A DNA stretch of 64,000 nt from positions 1 through 64,000 of the forward strand of contig NZ_JAHLQA010000034.1 of the NCBI RefSeq assembly GCF_018918125.1. The letters are read 5' to 3'. Source of the DNA: Blautia sp. MSJ-19. GTDB lineage: Bacteria > Bacillota > Clostridia > Lachnospirales > Lachnospiraceae. Each line of letters opens with the position of its first letter. The first letter of the stretch is position 1. The translations under genes and the position numbers were made by a program. This document shows, one piece after another, positions 32,749 to 40,495 of this stretch. Under the pieces are notes generated by a model. The model saw nothing but the letters and a program-made list of their open reading frames with translations, ran no database searches and was not told the DNA's origin.

Positions 32749-35700
32749 TGTATCAGATGCATTTAAAAAGAAATTAGAAGATGGAGAGAGAGTCTGGCAG
32801 ATAGTGGATATTACTTTTGCGGATGGGACTACCAAGACTGGTGTGCAGAATGAGATCATGAGCGGAAATAACTCATTTTCTGATTGTGCAGAAAGCAGTA
32901 GTTTTCCGATAGGTTGTGTCATCTGTAAAACTATGACACTTGAATTGGATAATACTTCTGATCAGTGGAAAAATTACAATTTTTATCAGGCAAAAGTTCA
33001 TGCATATTTGAAAATGCAGACTTCCGTAGCTTCTCCGTCCGTAACAGACGAACTATTGGACGAAAATTATGATCCAATTCTTGACCAGAGTGGCAATCCG
33101 ATTCTTGCAACAAAAGCAGCGACAGAAGATAGAATTGAAACCATTGATAAAGGTGTCTATACGATCACAACACCGGAACAGTACGGTGAAATCCTTAATT
33201 TCACGGCACTGGATGATATGTACAAAACAAATGCTGCATACACATCAAATCTGGTGCTGCCACAGACGGTTATGAATCTTGTCAGAGATGCATGTGAGAC
33301 ACTGGATATTCCGATGGGATTCTCTTCAATGACTCATGGGAATCTGATTGTAAACGAATTTCCGGATAATATGACATTTCGTCAGTTGTTTGGATGGGCG
33401 GCGATGCTTGAGACAGCGAATGCAAGACTGGATAGCAGAGGATATCTGCAGTTCTGTAAGTGGGACTTTTCAGCCACTCCGATAGAGCTTAAAGATTATA
33501 TCAACATGCCCACAGTGTCCAGTGACGATATTGTGATTACCGGAATCAGAGTAAAAAGTGGCGACAATTCTGAACTGTACGGAGAATTGGGATACGTTCT
33601 GGAACTCGAAAACAGCCTTATTGGAGAAGATGATCTTGCAACTGTAGCGGCACAGATAGGTGACTCGATTATCGGAGCGAAATTTAGAAGCCTCCAAGGC
33701 GATATGGCTTTTAATCCTCTTTTAGAATTTGGCGATATGACCTGCACCTATGACAGGAACATGAACAAGTATCTTACTCCACTGACAGATGTGTCATATA
33801 CCATCAACGGAAAGACCGCTGTAAAGACTCAGGCAGATGATCCAATTAGGGGAATGAGCAAGTTCGTTTCTGATGGAATAAAAGCCATTGTCGAAGCAAG
33901 ACGACTTGTCAAAATCGAAAAGACTGCGCGAGAGAAAGCTATACAACGTTTGGCAGACACTCTTGCATCTTCGGGCGGTCTGTATGAAACTGACGAAAAA
34001 CAGGAAGACGGAAGCACAATCATATACTTACATAACAAACCGACGTTGGCAGAATCGAAAACAATTATAAAGTTTACTGCTGAAGCTATTGGTGTCTCAA
34101 ATGATGGCGGTAAAACGTACCCTTATGGCTTTATTTTGACCGGCGAAATGATAACCAGATTGCTCTATGCAGAAGGAATAGATGCGACTTATATCAATGC
34201 AGGTACTTTCACAGTCAGAGATAAAAATGGGAAAGTCATATTTATGGCTGATATGGAAAACGGAACGGTCAGAATAGATGCGAGCTATATCCAAATTGGT
34301 GGATCTGCACTTGACACAACATTGGAAAACATACAAGGGCAGATTGATGGGAGTATCAATAAATGGACCGGAACAGATGCACCTACACTTGATAACTATC
34401 CTGCAAAAAATTGGCTGACTGATGAAGAACGAAGCAAGCATGTTGGTGATGTGTATTATGATTCGAAGAATCAGGGCTACCGTTTCAGAAATGATGGGAA
34501 GGGATACAGCTGGCAGATAGTCAGCGATACTGATATTGCGAAAGCATTACAAGATGCTGCGGAAGCAAAAGAAAAAGCTGAGAATGCTGAAAAGATGGCT
34601 GCCCTTGCCAAGAATATGACCCTGCAGCTGTCGAATGACATGCAGACGATCACATCTGATTCAGACGGTAACATTCCGGTATTTCCGTCGTCAGTATCTA
34701 CAAGAGCGACCGTAATGTATGGCACGCAGGACATTACTGGAGATTGCAGTTTTACAGTCACAGTATCCGAAAGCATTTCTGGCTCCTGGAATATTTCAAC
34801 TCATACATACACAGTCACGGGGTTGGCTGCTGATAATGGCTGGGTGGATATCAAGGCAACGTATTTGAATAATCTGTCCATTACGAAGAGATTTACCGTT
34901 TCTAAGCAGAAACAAGGTCCGCAGGGAATTCCGGGAGTGGGCGCAGATGGTAAGACAACCTATCTCCATATCCGGTATTCGCCGGTCCAGAAGCCAACGG
35001 CATCACAGATGACTACTGTACCGGACAAAAATACACAGTACATTGGTGTGTATTCGGATTTTAACGGAACTCCAAGCGCGAATCCATCTAATTATACTTG
35101 GGCAAAATTTAAGGGTGATGTCGGACAGCAAGGACCAAAGGGAGAAGATGGCAAATCATCCTACACATGGATGCGATACGCAACCAGACCAGATGGACTG
35201 GATATGTCGGACTCTCCGGATTACGTGAAACTCTTGGATAGCACCGGCAGTCCTATTCTGGACAGTGCCGGGGATCAGATATATACAATTACGCAGGCGA
35301 CATATCTTGGGATTGCAACCAATAAGGATACCCCTATAGAAAGCGATAATCCGGCAGATTATATCTGGTCAAGATTTCGCGGTGTAGATGGATATGACGG
35401 TAAAGATGGAGCACAGGGAATCCCGGGACCAAAAGGAGAGGATGGACGGACACAGTACACACATCTCGCTTACGCCAATAGTGCTGACGGCAAGACTGAT
35501 TTCTCAGTAGATAATTCGCACAGAGAATATATTGGTATGTATGTGGACTTCGAACAGGCAGACAGTACAGATCCGAATGATTATGCATGGACTCTTGTCA
35601 AAGGAGCCAATGGAGCTGACGGAACACCAGGAAAGCCTGGCGCGGATGGAAAGACACCGTATTTCCATATTGCTTACGCCAATTCAGCAGACGGCAAGAC

Positions 35701-37084
35701 GGGATTTTCGGTAGACAACAGTGTGGATAAACTTTATATCGGACAATATACAGACTACGAAAAAGCTGATTCCACTGATCCGACCAAGTACAGTTGGACT
35801 CTTATCAAGGGGTCAGACGGTGCTCCCGGAAGAACTTATGAAATCGAGATGTCGGCAAATGTGCTGAAGCGTGGAGCCAACGGCATAATCACACCGGCAA
35901 CATTGACAGCAAGAGCATATTACAGAGACGGTACAGAAGCAACGAGGCACGCTTATGCCGGACGGTGGAAAGTGCTGGTATCAGAGGACGGAGTAACTTA
36001 TACGCAGATGGATGTTTCTACATCAGATGCCTCATCCAAGAGCTACACCGTAAGAAGTCTTAATGCGAAATATACTTACGTTCGCTTTGAATTGTACGCA
36101 GCAGGCGGAACGTCGGCAAAGCTGGATATGCAGTCCATTCCGATCACTGTTGATGTGGATGCGCTTACACAGGAACAGATTGTAAGTATCCTGAGCGACA
36201 ACGGTGCATGGAAAGGAGTTTATTATCTGAACGGGCATCTGTACATCAGCCTGGACGCACTGTTGGGAAATTGTGCAGTACTTGGCGGGAAGAAAAACGG
36301 AAACGGATACCTCAAAATACAGGACGACAAGGGCACAGTCAAAGGCCTTGTTGATTACTCCGGATATACTGCTTTTACGAGTTACGAAGAAAATGCTGAG
36401 TACATGGAATACACGGGAGTCCAGTTTTCGAGTGAGGGAATATTACCCGTTGAGTTCACAAAATATTTTGGGGATAATGCTGTTGACATTGACACTTCTG
36501 CCACGGAATGGGGAATCCGCTGGAATAGTGAAGGACTGTCTATCCAGGCAACCGAGGTATCGGCTGGTACGGGCGAATTTAGAAATCTGACAGCCAAGAA
36601 TTGCGATTTGGAAATTACAAATTTTTCGGCAACGGGAACAGTTGAATTTGGCGACAGCAGCAATGTGCGTTTTCATAATTCGTTCCGCGTACAAGGATAC
36701 CCAACTGTAACGTCCGGATACAACGCTTATATAGACATTAATACCTACAAACTGGGGAAATATAGCTCATCATCGGAGAGGTACAAGATTCTTGGCGACG
36801 AGTTATCTGATGAATTCCTCGAAGAATTGTACAAGATCACACCGATAATGGCACGATATAAAGATGGCTATTTGGCAGAACACGATGAACGGGTAGGCAT
36901 TGAATTCCCGATGTTCCGCGCGGAAGATGTAGACAAATATTTCCCTCTGGCGGTCGATCACGTAGACGGCAAGCCTGAGAACTGGAATGAGAGAATTATG
37001 ATTCCAGCCATGTTTGCAATGCTCAAGCAGCAACGTCGGGAAATTGAGGAACTGAAACAAAAAATCGAAAATTTAATTTTATGA
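32741..37084 (+). CDS. Large tail protein with collagen-like repeats (tail tip / receptor binding)
   Basis: The 1447-aa protein starts at TTG 32741 after AGGGGGTGAACCCAC. Residues 1-430 resemble a baseplate hub. From ~720 to 1030, ~70-100-aa beta domains alternate with collagen-like G-X-Y stretches (GPQGIPGVGADG, GQQGPKGEDG, GAQGIPGPKGEDG, GTPGKPGADG, GSDGAPG). The last two domains are near duplicates (YANSADGKT). The C-terminal ~110 residues (YKILGDELSDEFLEELYKI) and a coiled coil end look like a conserved trimer cap or chaperone domain. LLD...PIL repeats occur near 105 and 830. Confidence 0.88.
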   Translation: MINVSDAFKKKLEDGERVWQIVDITFADGTTKTGVQNEIMSGNNSFSDCAESSSFPIGCVICKTMTLELDNTSDQWKNYNFYQAKVHAYLKMQTSVASPSVTDELLDENYDPILDQSGNPILATKAATEDRIETIDKGVYTITTPEQYGEILNFTALDDMYKTNAAYTSNLVLPQTVMNLVRDACETLDIPMGFSSMTHGNLIVNEFPDNMTFRQLFGWAAMLETANARLDSRGYLQFCKWDFSATPIELKDYINMPTVSSDDIVITGIRVKSGDNSELYGELGYVLELENSLIGEDDLATVAAQIGDSIIGAKFRSLQGDMAFNPLLEFGDMTCTYDRNMNKYLTPLTDVSYTINGKTAVKTQADDPIRGMSKFVSDGIKAIVEARRLVKIEKTAREKAIQRLADTLASSGGLYETDEKQEDGSTIIYLHNKPTLAESKTIIKFTAEAIGVSNDGGKTYPYGFILTGEMITRLLYAEGIDATYINAGTFTVRDKNGKVIFMADMENGTVRIDASYIQIGGSALDTTLENIQGQIDGSINKWTGTDAPTLDNYPAKNWLTDEERSKHVGDVYYDSKNQGYRFRNDGKGYSWQIVSDTDIAKALQDAAEAKEKAENAEKMAALAKNMTLQLSNDMQTITSDSDGNIPVFPSSVSTRATVMYGTQDITGDCSFTVTVSESISGSWNISTHTYTVTGLAADNGWVDIKATYLNNLSITKRFTVSKQKQGPQGIPGVGADGKTTYLHIRYSPVQKPTASQMTTVPDKNTQYIGVYSDFNGTPSANPSNYTWAKFKGDVGQQGPKGEDGKSSYTWMRYATRPDGLDMSDSPDYVKLLDSTGSPILDSAGDQIYTITQATYLGIATNKDTPIESDNPADYIWSRFRGVDGYDGKDGAQGIPGPKGEDGRTQYTHLAYANSADGKTDFSVDNSHREYIGMYVDFEQADSTDPNDYAWTLVKGANGADGTPGKPGADGKTPYFHIAYANSADGKTGFSVDNSVDKLYIGQYTDYEKADSTDPTKYSWTLIKGSDGAPGRTYEIEMSANVLKRGANGIITPATLTARAYYRDGTEATRHAYAGRWKVLVSEDGVTYTQMDVSTSDASSKSYTVRSLNAKYTYVRFELYAAGGTSAKLDMQSIPITVDVDALTQEQIVSILSDNGAWKGVYYLNGHLYISLDALLGNCAVLGGKKNGNGYLKIQDDKGTVKGLVDYSGYTAFTSYEENAEYMEYTGVQFSSEGILPVEFTKYFGDNAVDIDTSATEWGIRWNSEGLSIQATEVSAGTGEFRNLTAKNCDLEITNFSATGTVEFGDSSNVRFHNSFRVQGYPTVTSGYNAYIDINTYKLGKYSSSSERYKILGDELSDEFLEELYKITPIMARYKDGYLAEHDERVGIEFPMFRAEDVDKYFPLAVDHVDGKPENWNERIMIPAMFAMLKQQRREIEELKQKIENLIL

Positions 37085-37097
37085 AAGGACAGAAAAA

Positions 37098-37571
37098 ATG
37101 GGAATTTGGTCAGATTATGCAACTAAAACGCCTCCTGCAGATGCGGATGACATTATGATTTATGATGCAGCAGGAAAAGCAAATAGAAGAGTAGTACTCA
37201 CAGGGCTGTGGGACTGGATAATTGTCAAATTGACAAATGCGGTAATTGGGAAGCTGGAGACCGATAATAAAACGATCGTTGGGGCAATCAACGGGCTGAA
37301 TGCAGCCAGATACCCGTTTTTGTCCAAGGGCACAGTAGTTACCAGCGAAAATCTGAATACTGCAACAGCGTCAGGACTCCAGGACAAGATCTATGGGAAA
37401 GCTTGCACCAACAGTCCGGGATTCGGATGCTTTATCTTAAATGTTAAAGAGTCATCCACGAATGCAATATTCCAGATTGCACTGGGTTATCAGAATTCGA
37501 ATATAGCAGTGAGAACCGGAAATAATGCAGGAACATGGACCACTTGGGTCATTATCCATAAGGATGAATAA
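37098..37571 (+). CDS. Tail fibre protein with pyocin-knob-like domain
   Basis: The 157-aa protein has an N-terminal attachment part (WSDYATKTPPADADDIMIYD) and a C-terminal knob-like domain (TASGLQDKIYGKACT ... NNAGTWTTWVII) as in pyocin/fibre knobs that bind saccharide. It follows the large tail protein and likely assembles on it. GAAAGGACAGAAAAA precedes the ATG. Confidence 0.75.
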   Translation: MGIWSDYATKTPPADADDIMIYDAAGKANRRVVLTGLWDWIIVKLTNAVIGKLETDNKTIVGAINGLNAARYPFLSKGTVVTSENLNTATASGLQDKIYGKACTNSPGFGCFILNVKESSTNAIFQIALGYQNSNIAVRTGNNAGTWTTWVIIHKDE

Positions 37572-37585
37572 AAAAGGAGCAATGA

Positions 37586-39016
37586 ATGATGGAGTTAAAA
37601 GGAATTGATGTATCTGCCCATCAGGGCAAGATCAGTTGGGATAAAGTAGCTGCTTACGGTATGGATTTTGTGCTGATCCGTATTACGGAGAAAGGAAATG
37701 TTGTAGATCCATACTTTGAGATCAATTATGCAGCCTGCAATAAATATAATATTCCGGCCGGAGTATACAAATACTCTTATGCAATGACGATTACAGAGAT
37801 CCAGAGCGAAGCCCGGAAGGTAGTCTCTACACTCAACGGACGCAAGATCCAGTATCCGGTATGGCTTGATTTGGAATATCACAACCAGAGAACTCTCGGA
37901 TCTGAGAGTATCCACAAGATGGCTGATGCATTCCGGGAAATTGTAGAGGCAGCAGGCTATAAGTTTGGGATCTACTGTAACCTGGACTGGTACACAAACA
38001 TGATCTGCAGTCACCTGAAAAAGTACGATTTCTGGATTGCACGTTATCCGACCAATGACAACGGCACTCTTCAGGAGAGATTACGGCCGGATTTCGGAGT
38101 TGGCTGGCAGTATTCCAGTAAAGCAACAATTCCGGGCATCAGTACAAAAGTAGACCGCAATATATTTTATAAGAACTATGTAGAAGAACCGAAGAAGGAG
38201 GAAACAGCAGTGGCGACAACAGACAAACTGAAAGAATTTACAGATCTTGGCGATCTTTATGCCGGTGAGGGAACAGGTAAGCCGTATCTGGAAAAGAGGA
38301 CCAATGCATATCTGGATGATTTTCAGAAAAACGCAGGATACAATAACTACACGAAATTTGCTCGTGATGTCAATAGCTGGGGACAGCCGGGATGCCAAGG
38401 ACAGCCGTGGTGTGCTGTATACCAGTTCTGGAAACTGGTAAAAGTATTTGGCCTGACGAAAGCCCTTCAGATCATGGGCGGTGGTTTTTATAACTGCCAG
38501 AGTGTGACCCGGCATGCAAAACAGAAAGGAACATGGAAAAAGACACCGAAGAAAGGTGCACTGATCATCTTCCGGAACGGTTCACATATTGGATCTGTGC
38601 GGACATATGATACAAAATATGTGTACACCAATGAGGGAAACACTTCCAGTGCAGCAGGTGTAGTTGCCAACGGCGGCGCATGCCGGAATAAAAAGTACAA
38701 ACTTACGGATTCTGCGATTGATGGCTATGTGTGGATCGATTATGGAGCAACGGCTGATCAGACGTCGACAGAGACTGCAAAGACGTTGAATACAACTCCG
38801 AAATTCGTTGGCAAGGTCACAGCAACCGAACTCAATGTCCGCTCCTGGGCAGGAGCAGAGAATCCGAAAATTAAAAAATGGCCGCTCCTGAAGAATGGAA
38901 ATCTGGTAGATGTTTGTGATACCGTCAAAGCAGCAGATGAGTCAGACTGGTATTATATCCGAATTGCTGGCAAATACTATGGATTTGTTGCGAAGAAATA
39001 TTTGAAGAAAATATAA
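37586..39016 (+). CDS. Endolysin: GH25 muramidase + CHAP-like domain + SH3
   Basis: Residues ~5-195 are a GH25 lysozyme (GIDVSAHQGKISWDKV, WLDLEYH with D95/E97). After a KEET linker comes a second enzymatic-looking domain (GQPWCAVYQFW near 272-282, NGSHIGSV near 331), probably a CHAP-like peptidase or amidase with Cys and His. A C-terminal SH3-type wall-binding domain (ATELNVRSWAGAENP) ends the 476-aa protein. It cuts glycan and peptide bonds of the host wall. The linker region includes a plausible ancestral start (VATTDKLKEF), hinting at gene fusion. Confidence 0.9.
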   Translation: MMELKGIDVSAHQGKISWDKVAAYGMDFVLIRITEKGNVVDPYFEINYAACNKYNIPAGVYKYSYAMTITEIQSEARKVVSTLNGRKIQYPVWLDLEYHNQRTLGSESIHKMADAFREIVEAAGYKFGIYCNLDWYTNMICSHLKKYDFWIARYPTNDNGTLQERLRPDFGVGWQYSSKATIPGISTKVDRNIFYKNYVEEPKKEETAVATTDKLKEFTDLGDLYAGEGTGKPYLEKRTNAYLDDFQKNAGYNNYTKFARDVNSWGQPGCQGQPWCAVYQFWKLVKVFGLTKALQIMGGGFYNCQSVTRHAKQKGTWKKTPKKGALIIFRNGSHIGSVRTYDTKYVYTNEGNTSSAAGVVANGGACRNKKYKLTDSAIDGYVWIDYGATADQTSTETAKTLNTTPKFVGKVTATELNVRSWAGAENPKIKKWPLLKNGNLVDVCDTVKAADESDWYYIRIAGKYYGFVAKKYLKKI

Positions 39017-39021
39017 AAAAT

Positions 39022-39057
39022 ATCCCGGGGCATTTCCTTCCCCGGGGATTTTCTTTT
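39022..39057 (+). terminator. Intrinsic terminator after the endolysin gene
   Basis: TCCCGGGG and CCCCGGGGA form a GC-rich stem around a ~9-nt loop, followed by TTTTCTTTT. It marks the end of the late operon. Confidence 0.88.
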
Positions 39058-39065
39058 ATGTCTGT

Positions 39066-39602
39066 TTATTCTATTTCGTCAATATCAAGAGAGTATCCAA
39101 GTACTTCTCCGACATCTGTGCATTTTCCTTTTAATGTAACAGTATCACCTTTGGTTAATGATGCTACTTTTGCTTTCTGGTCATCATTTTTAATATAACA
39201 CTGCACACCAATAATTTCGAAATCTCCATCAGCCATAAGGTCAATGTATTTTCCAGAAGCGTCAATATTTGTGAGCTTTCCGGTTATTTCAAGATACTGT
39301 CCTTTATATTTATCAGATGCACCCATGGCATTACTGTCAAGGTCGCTCATCATATCATTAACAGATACAGCAGTATATTCGATTGGAGTTGATTCTTCGG
39401 AAGCTGTGCTGGTTTTAGACGGTGTAGATGTACTGGAAGAAGATTCACCGCCGAGAGCGGCTCCAAGTATCGCAATAACAATAATTGCAATGACTATCCA
39501 TTTTAATTTTCCACCTTTTAATTTCTTTCGGCATTGTGGGCATACTTTAGCATCTGCCGGGATTTCTGTTTTGCAATATTTGCATTTCTTTGTCTTTTCC
39601 AT
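39066..39602 (-). CDS. Zinc-ribbon / TM / OB-fold protein (lysogenic cargo)
   Basis: The 178-aa protein starts with a zinc ribbon (CKYCKTEIPADAKVCPQC), a basic patch, one membrane helix (IVIAIIVIAILGAALGG, about 35-51), a Ser/Thr-rich linker and a tRNA_anti-like OB fold (YLEITGKLTNIDASGKYIDL ... VTLKGKCTDVG). It faces the lytic genes and lies just outside the late terminator, as prophage moron genes do. A role in envelope stress or superinfection exclusion is possible. GGAGG precedes the start at nine bases. Confidence 0.82.
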   Translation of the reverse strand: MEKTKKCKYCKTEIPADAKVCPQCRKKLKGGKLKWIVIAIIVIAILGAALGGESSSSTSTPSKTSTASEESTPIEYTAVSVNDMMSDLDSNAMGASDKYKGQYLEITGKLTNIDASGKYIDLMADGDFEIIGVQCYIKNDDQKAKVASLTKGDTVTLKGKCTDVGEVLGYSLDIDEIE

Positions 39603-39678
39603 AAAAAAAATCCTCCCTGTATGGTTTGTTATTGAGTAATTTTACAATAAAAAGGAAATAAAAAATAGTAATACGAGA

Positions 39679-39718
39679 TAATTCGACATAAATCAACATA
39701 AATCGAGAAATAATTCGA
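39679..39718. repeat. Paired TAATTCGA and CATAAATC repeats
   Basis: TAATTCGA occurs at 39679-39686 and 39711-39718, exactly 32 bp (about three helical turns) apart, with CATAAATC twice between them (39687-39694, 39697-39704). The block lies upstream of the minus-strand zinc-ribbon gene and is a candidate operator. Confidence 0.5.
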
Positions 39719-39772
39719 TACAAAAGTTGAAAAACTGGAAAGAGTGACTCGCCATCAATTTGATTGGAGGTT

Positions 39773-40040
39773 AGGATTGCTCACCTCGTTTGAAAAGGAC
39801 ATGTGAAATTCACTCCTCGTTTGTAAAGGACGGTAGAAAATTTCCCCTCGTTTATAACAAATGTTGAATTTCAATGGTCGTGTGTAAGCAGGTGACAAAA
39901 GTCCACTTGCTTACAGAACTAGGTATTAAAATGATACCTGCTTATAAGAACTTGGTAGAAAATTTCTATCTGGTCAAAATGAGGTAGTCGTGAAATTCCG
40001 GAATGGTTGAAAGGTTGTCAAGAAATTCATGACAAGGTAA
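39773..40040. repeat. Degenerate ~30-bp tandem repeat field
   Basis: Units begin near 39773, 39803, 39833, 39863, 39892, 39923, 39955 and 39987, a spacing of 29-32 bp. Most contain a dyad of the type GTAGAAAATTTC or GTGAAATTCAC followed by a word like CTCGTTTGTAAAGGAC or CTGCTTATAAGAACTTG. Two units share GGTAGAAAATTTC exactly. No gene is present. The array precedes the ribbon-helix-helix module, whose promoters carry a related GAAATTTCCTCTTGAC, so it may be a multi-site protein-binding region. Confidence 0.6.
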
Positions 40041-40049
40041 AATTTCCTC

Positions 40050-40091
40050 TTGACTTTTGTGTCACCATATTATAATGTTTATGTGTCACCA
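40050..40091 (+). promoter_or_regulatory. Promoter and operator of RHH gene 1
   Basis: TTGACT (40050-40055) and TATAAT (40071-40076) are 15 bp apart. TGTGTCACCA occurs twice (40058-40067 and 40082-40091), 24 bp apart, flanking the -10. This fits autorepression by the ribbon-helix-helix product. Confidence 0.65.
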
Positions 40092-40109
40092 AAAGAAAGG
40101 AGGGAAGAA

Positions 40110-40283
40110 ATGTCACCGAGGACAGGTAGACCTACTGATTCACCTAAAAAGCATGAAACAAGAATAAGAATGTCAGATGAAGATATTCAGATTCTTGAAG
40201 AATGTTGTAAGCTGACTGGAAAGTCGAAGGCTGATATTATCAGAAAAGGAATCAGAGAAGTATATGCAAAACTAAAAAAATAG
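40110..40283 (+). CDS. Ribbon-helix-helix (Arc/CopG-like) repressor 1
   Basis: The 57-aa protein starts MSPRTGRPTDSPKKHETRIR, with the beta strand ETRIRMSDEDIQ and helices ILEECCKLTGKSKADIIRKG expected for the RHH fold. An ATG at 40110 after AAAGGAGGGAAGAA is used. It is paralogous to the product at 40496 (same MSPRTGRP start and helix layout) but with different strand residues, so its DNA specificity should differ. The stop codon overlaps the terminator hairpin of the opposing RNA. Confidence 0.86.
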   Translation: MSPRTGRPTDSPKKHETRIRMSDEDIQILEECCKLTGKSKADIIRKGIREVYAKLKK

Positions 40284-40338
40284 AGATTCGCCGCACCGAC
40301 CAAAGTTTGACGAATCTCTGCACCAGAAGTTTCCTTCT
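40275..40338 (-). ncRNA. Predicted sar-like antisense RNA 1
   Basis: A minus-strand promoter (40345-40373) would start RNA near 40338. About 60 nt on, a 9-bp perfect stem (AGAGATTCG/CGAATCTCT; 40319-40311 with 40290-40282) with a 20-nt loop is followed by ATTTTTTT, an intrinsic terminator. On the plus strand the same hairpin has no T-run. The ~64-nt size and place between repressor and antirepressor start parallel P22 sar RNA. Confidence 0.55.
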
Positions 40339-40344
40339 GTAAAT

Positions 40345-40373
40345 ATTATAATGCAGACGGGAGCTTCTTTCAA
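40345..40373 (-). promoter_or_regulatory. Consensus antisense promoter 1
   Basis: Reading leftward, TTGAAA (40373-40368) and TATAAT (40350-40345) are 17 bp apart. The only leftward product would be the short antisense RNA ending in the hairpin at 40282. Confidence 0.6.
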
Positions 40374-40403
40374 GAATCAAAATTTGAAAGGAGTTTTTTT
40401 ATT

Positions 40404-40439
40404 ATGCAGTTACCACAGACCGTAGAAATTTCCTCTTGA
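40404..40439 (+). pseudogene. 11-codon remnant of the ORF6N antirepressor start
   Basis: ATGCAGTTACC after an AAAGGAG site encodes MQLPQTVEISS and stops; the intact gene at 40792 starts ATGCAGTTACC and encodes MQLPKVLEVKG. The remnant runs straight into the second promoter (GAAATTTCCTCTTGAC). It shows that the whole module of 386 bp was duplicated in tandem and that the first antirepressor copy was lost. It could still act as a short leader peptide. Confidence 0.6.
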
Positions 40440-40476
40440 CTTTTTGTGTACACCGTAATATATTTATTGTGTACTC
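40436..40476 (+). promoter_or_regulatory. Promoter and operator of RHH gene 2
   Basis: TTGACT (40436-40441) and TATATT (40459-40464) are 17 bp apart. TTGTGTACAC (40444-40453) and TTGTGTACTC (40467-40476) repeat 23 bp apart. The layout copies promoter 1, while the repeat word differs (GTGTAC against GTGTCACC). Confidence 0.65.
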
Positions 40477-40495
40477 GAAAAGTGAGGTGAAAAAT

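Noticed and set aside
29525..37084. Long antisense frames across tape measure and tail genes
   Set aside because: They mirror the codon pattern of the plus-strand genes and lack starts with ribosome sites.
39773..40040. CRISPR array
   Set aside because: Units are degenerate, there are no constant repeats with unique spacers, and no cas genes are present.
39773..40112. Type III toxin-antitoxin (RNA repeats before a toxin gene)
   Set aside because: Repeats are too diverged and the downstream gene is an RHH DNA-binding protein, not a ToxN-like nuclease.
40282..40319. Plus-strand terminator after RHH gene 1
   Set aside because: The stem is perfect, but no T-run follows on the plus strand, while ATTTTTTT follows on the minus strand; it fits the antisense RNA better.
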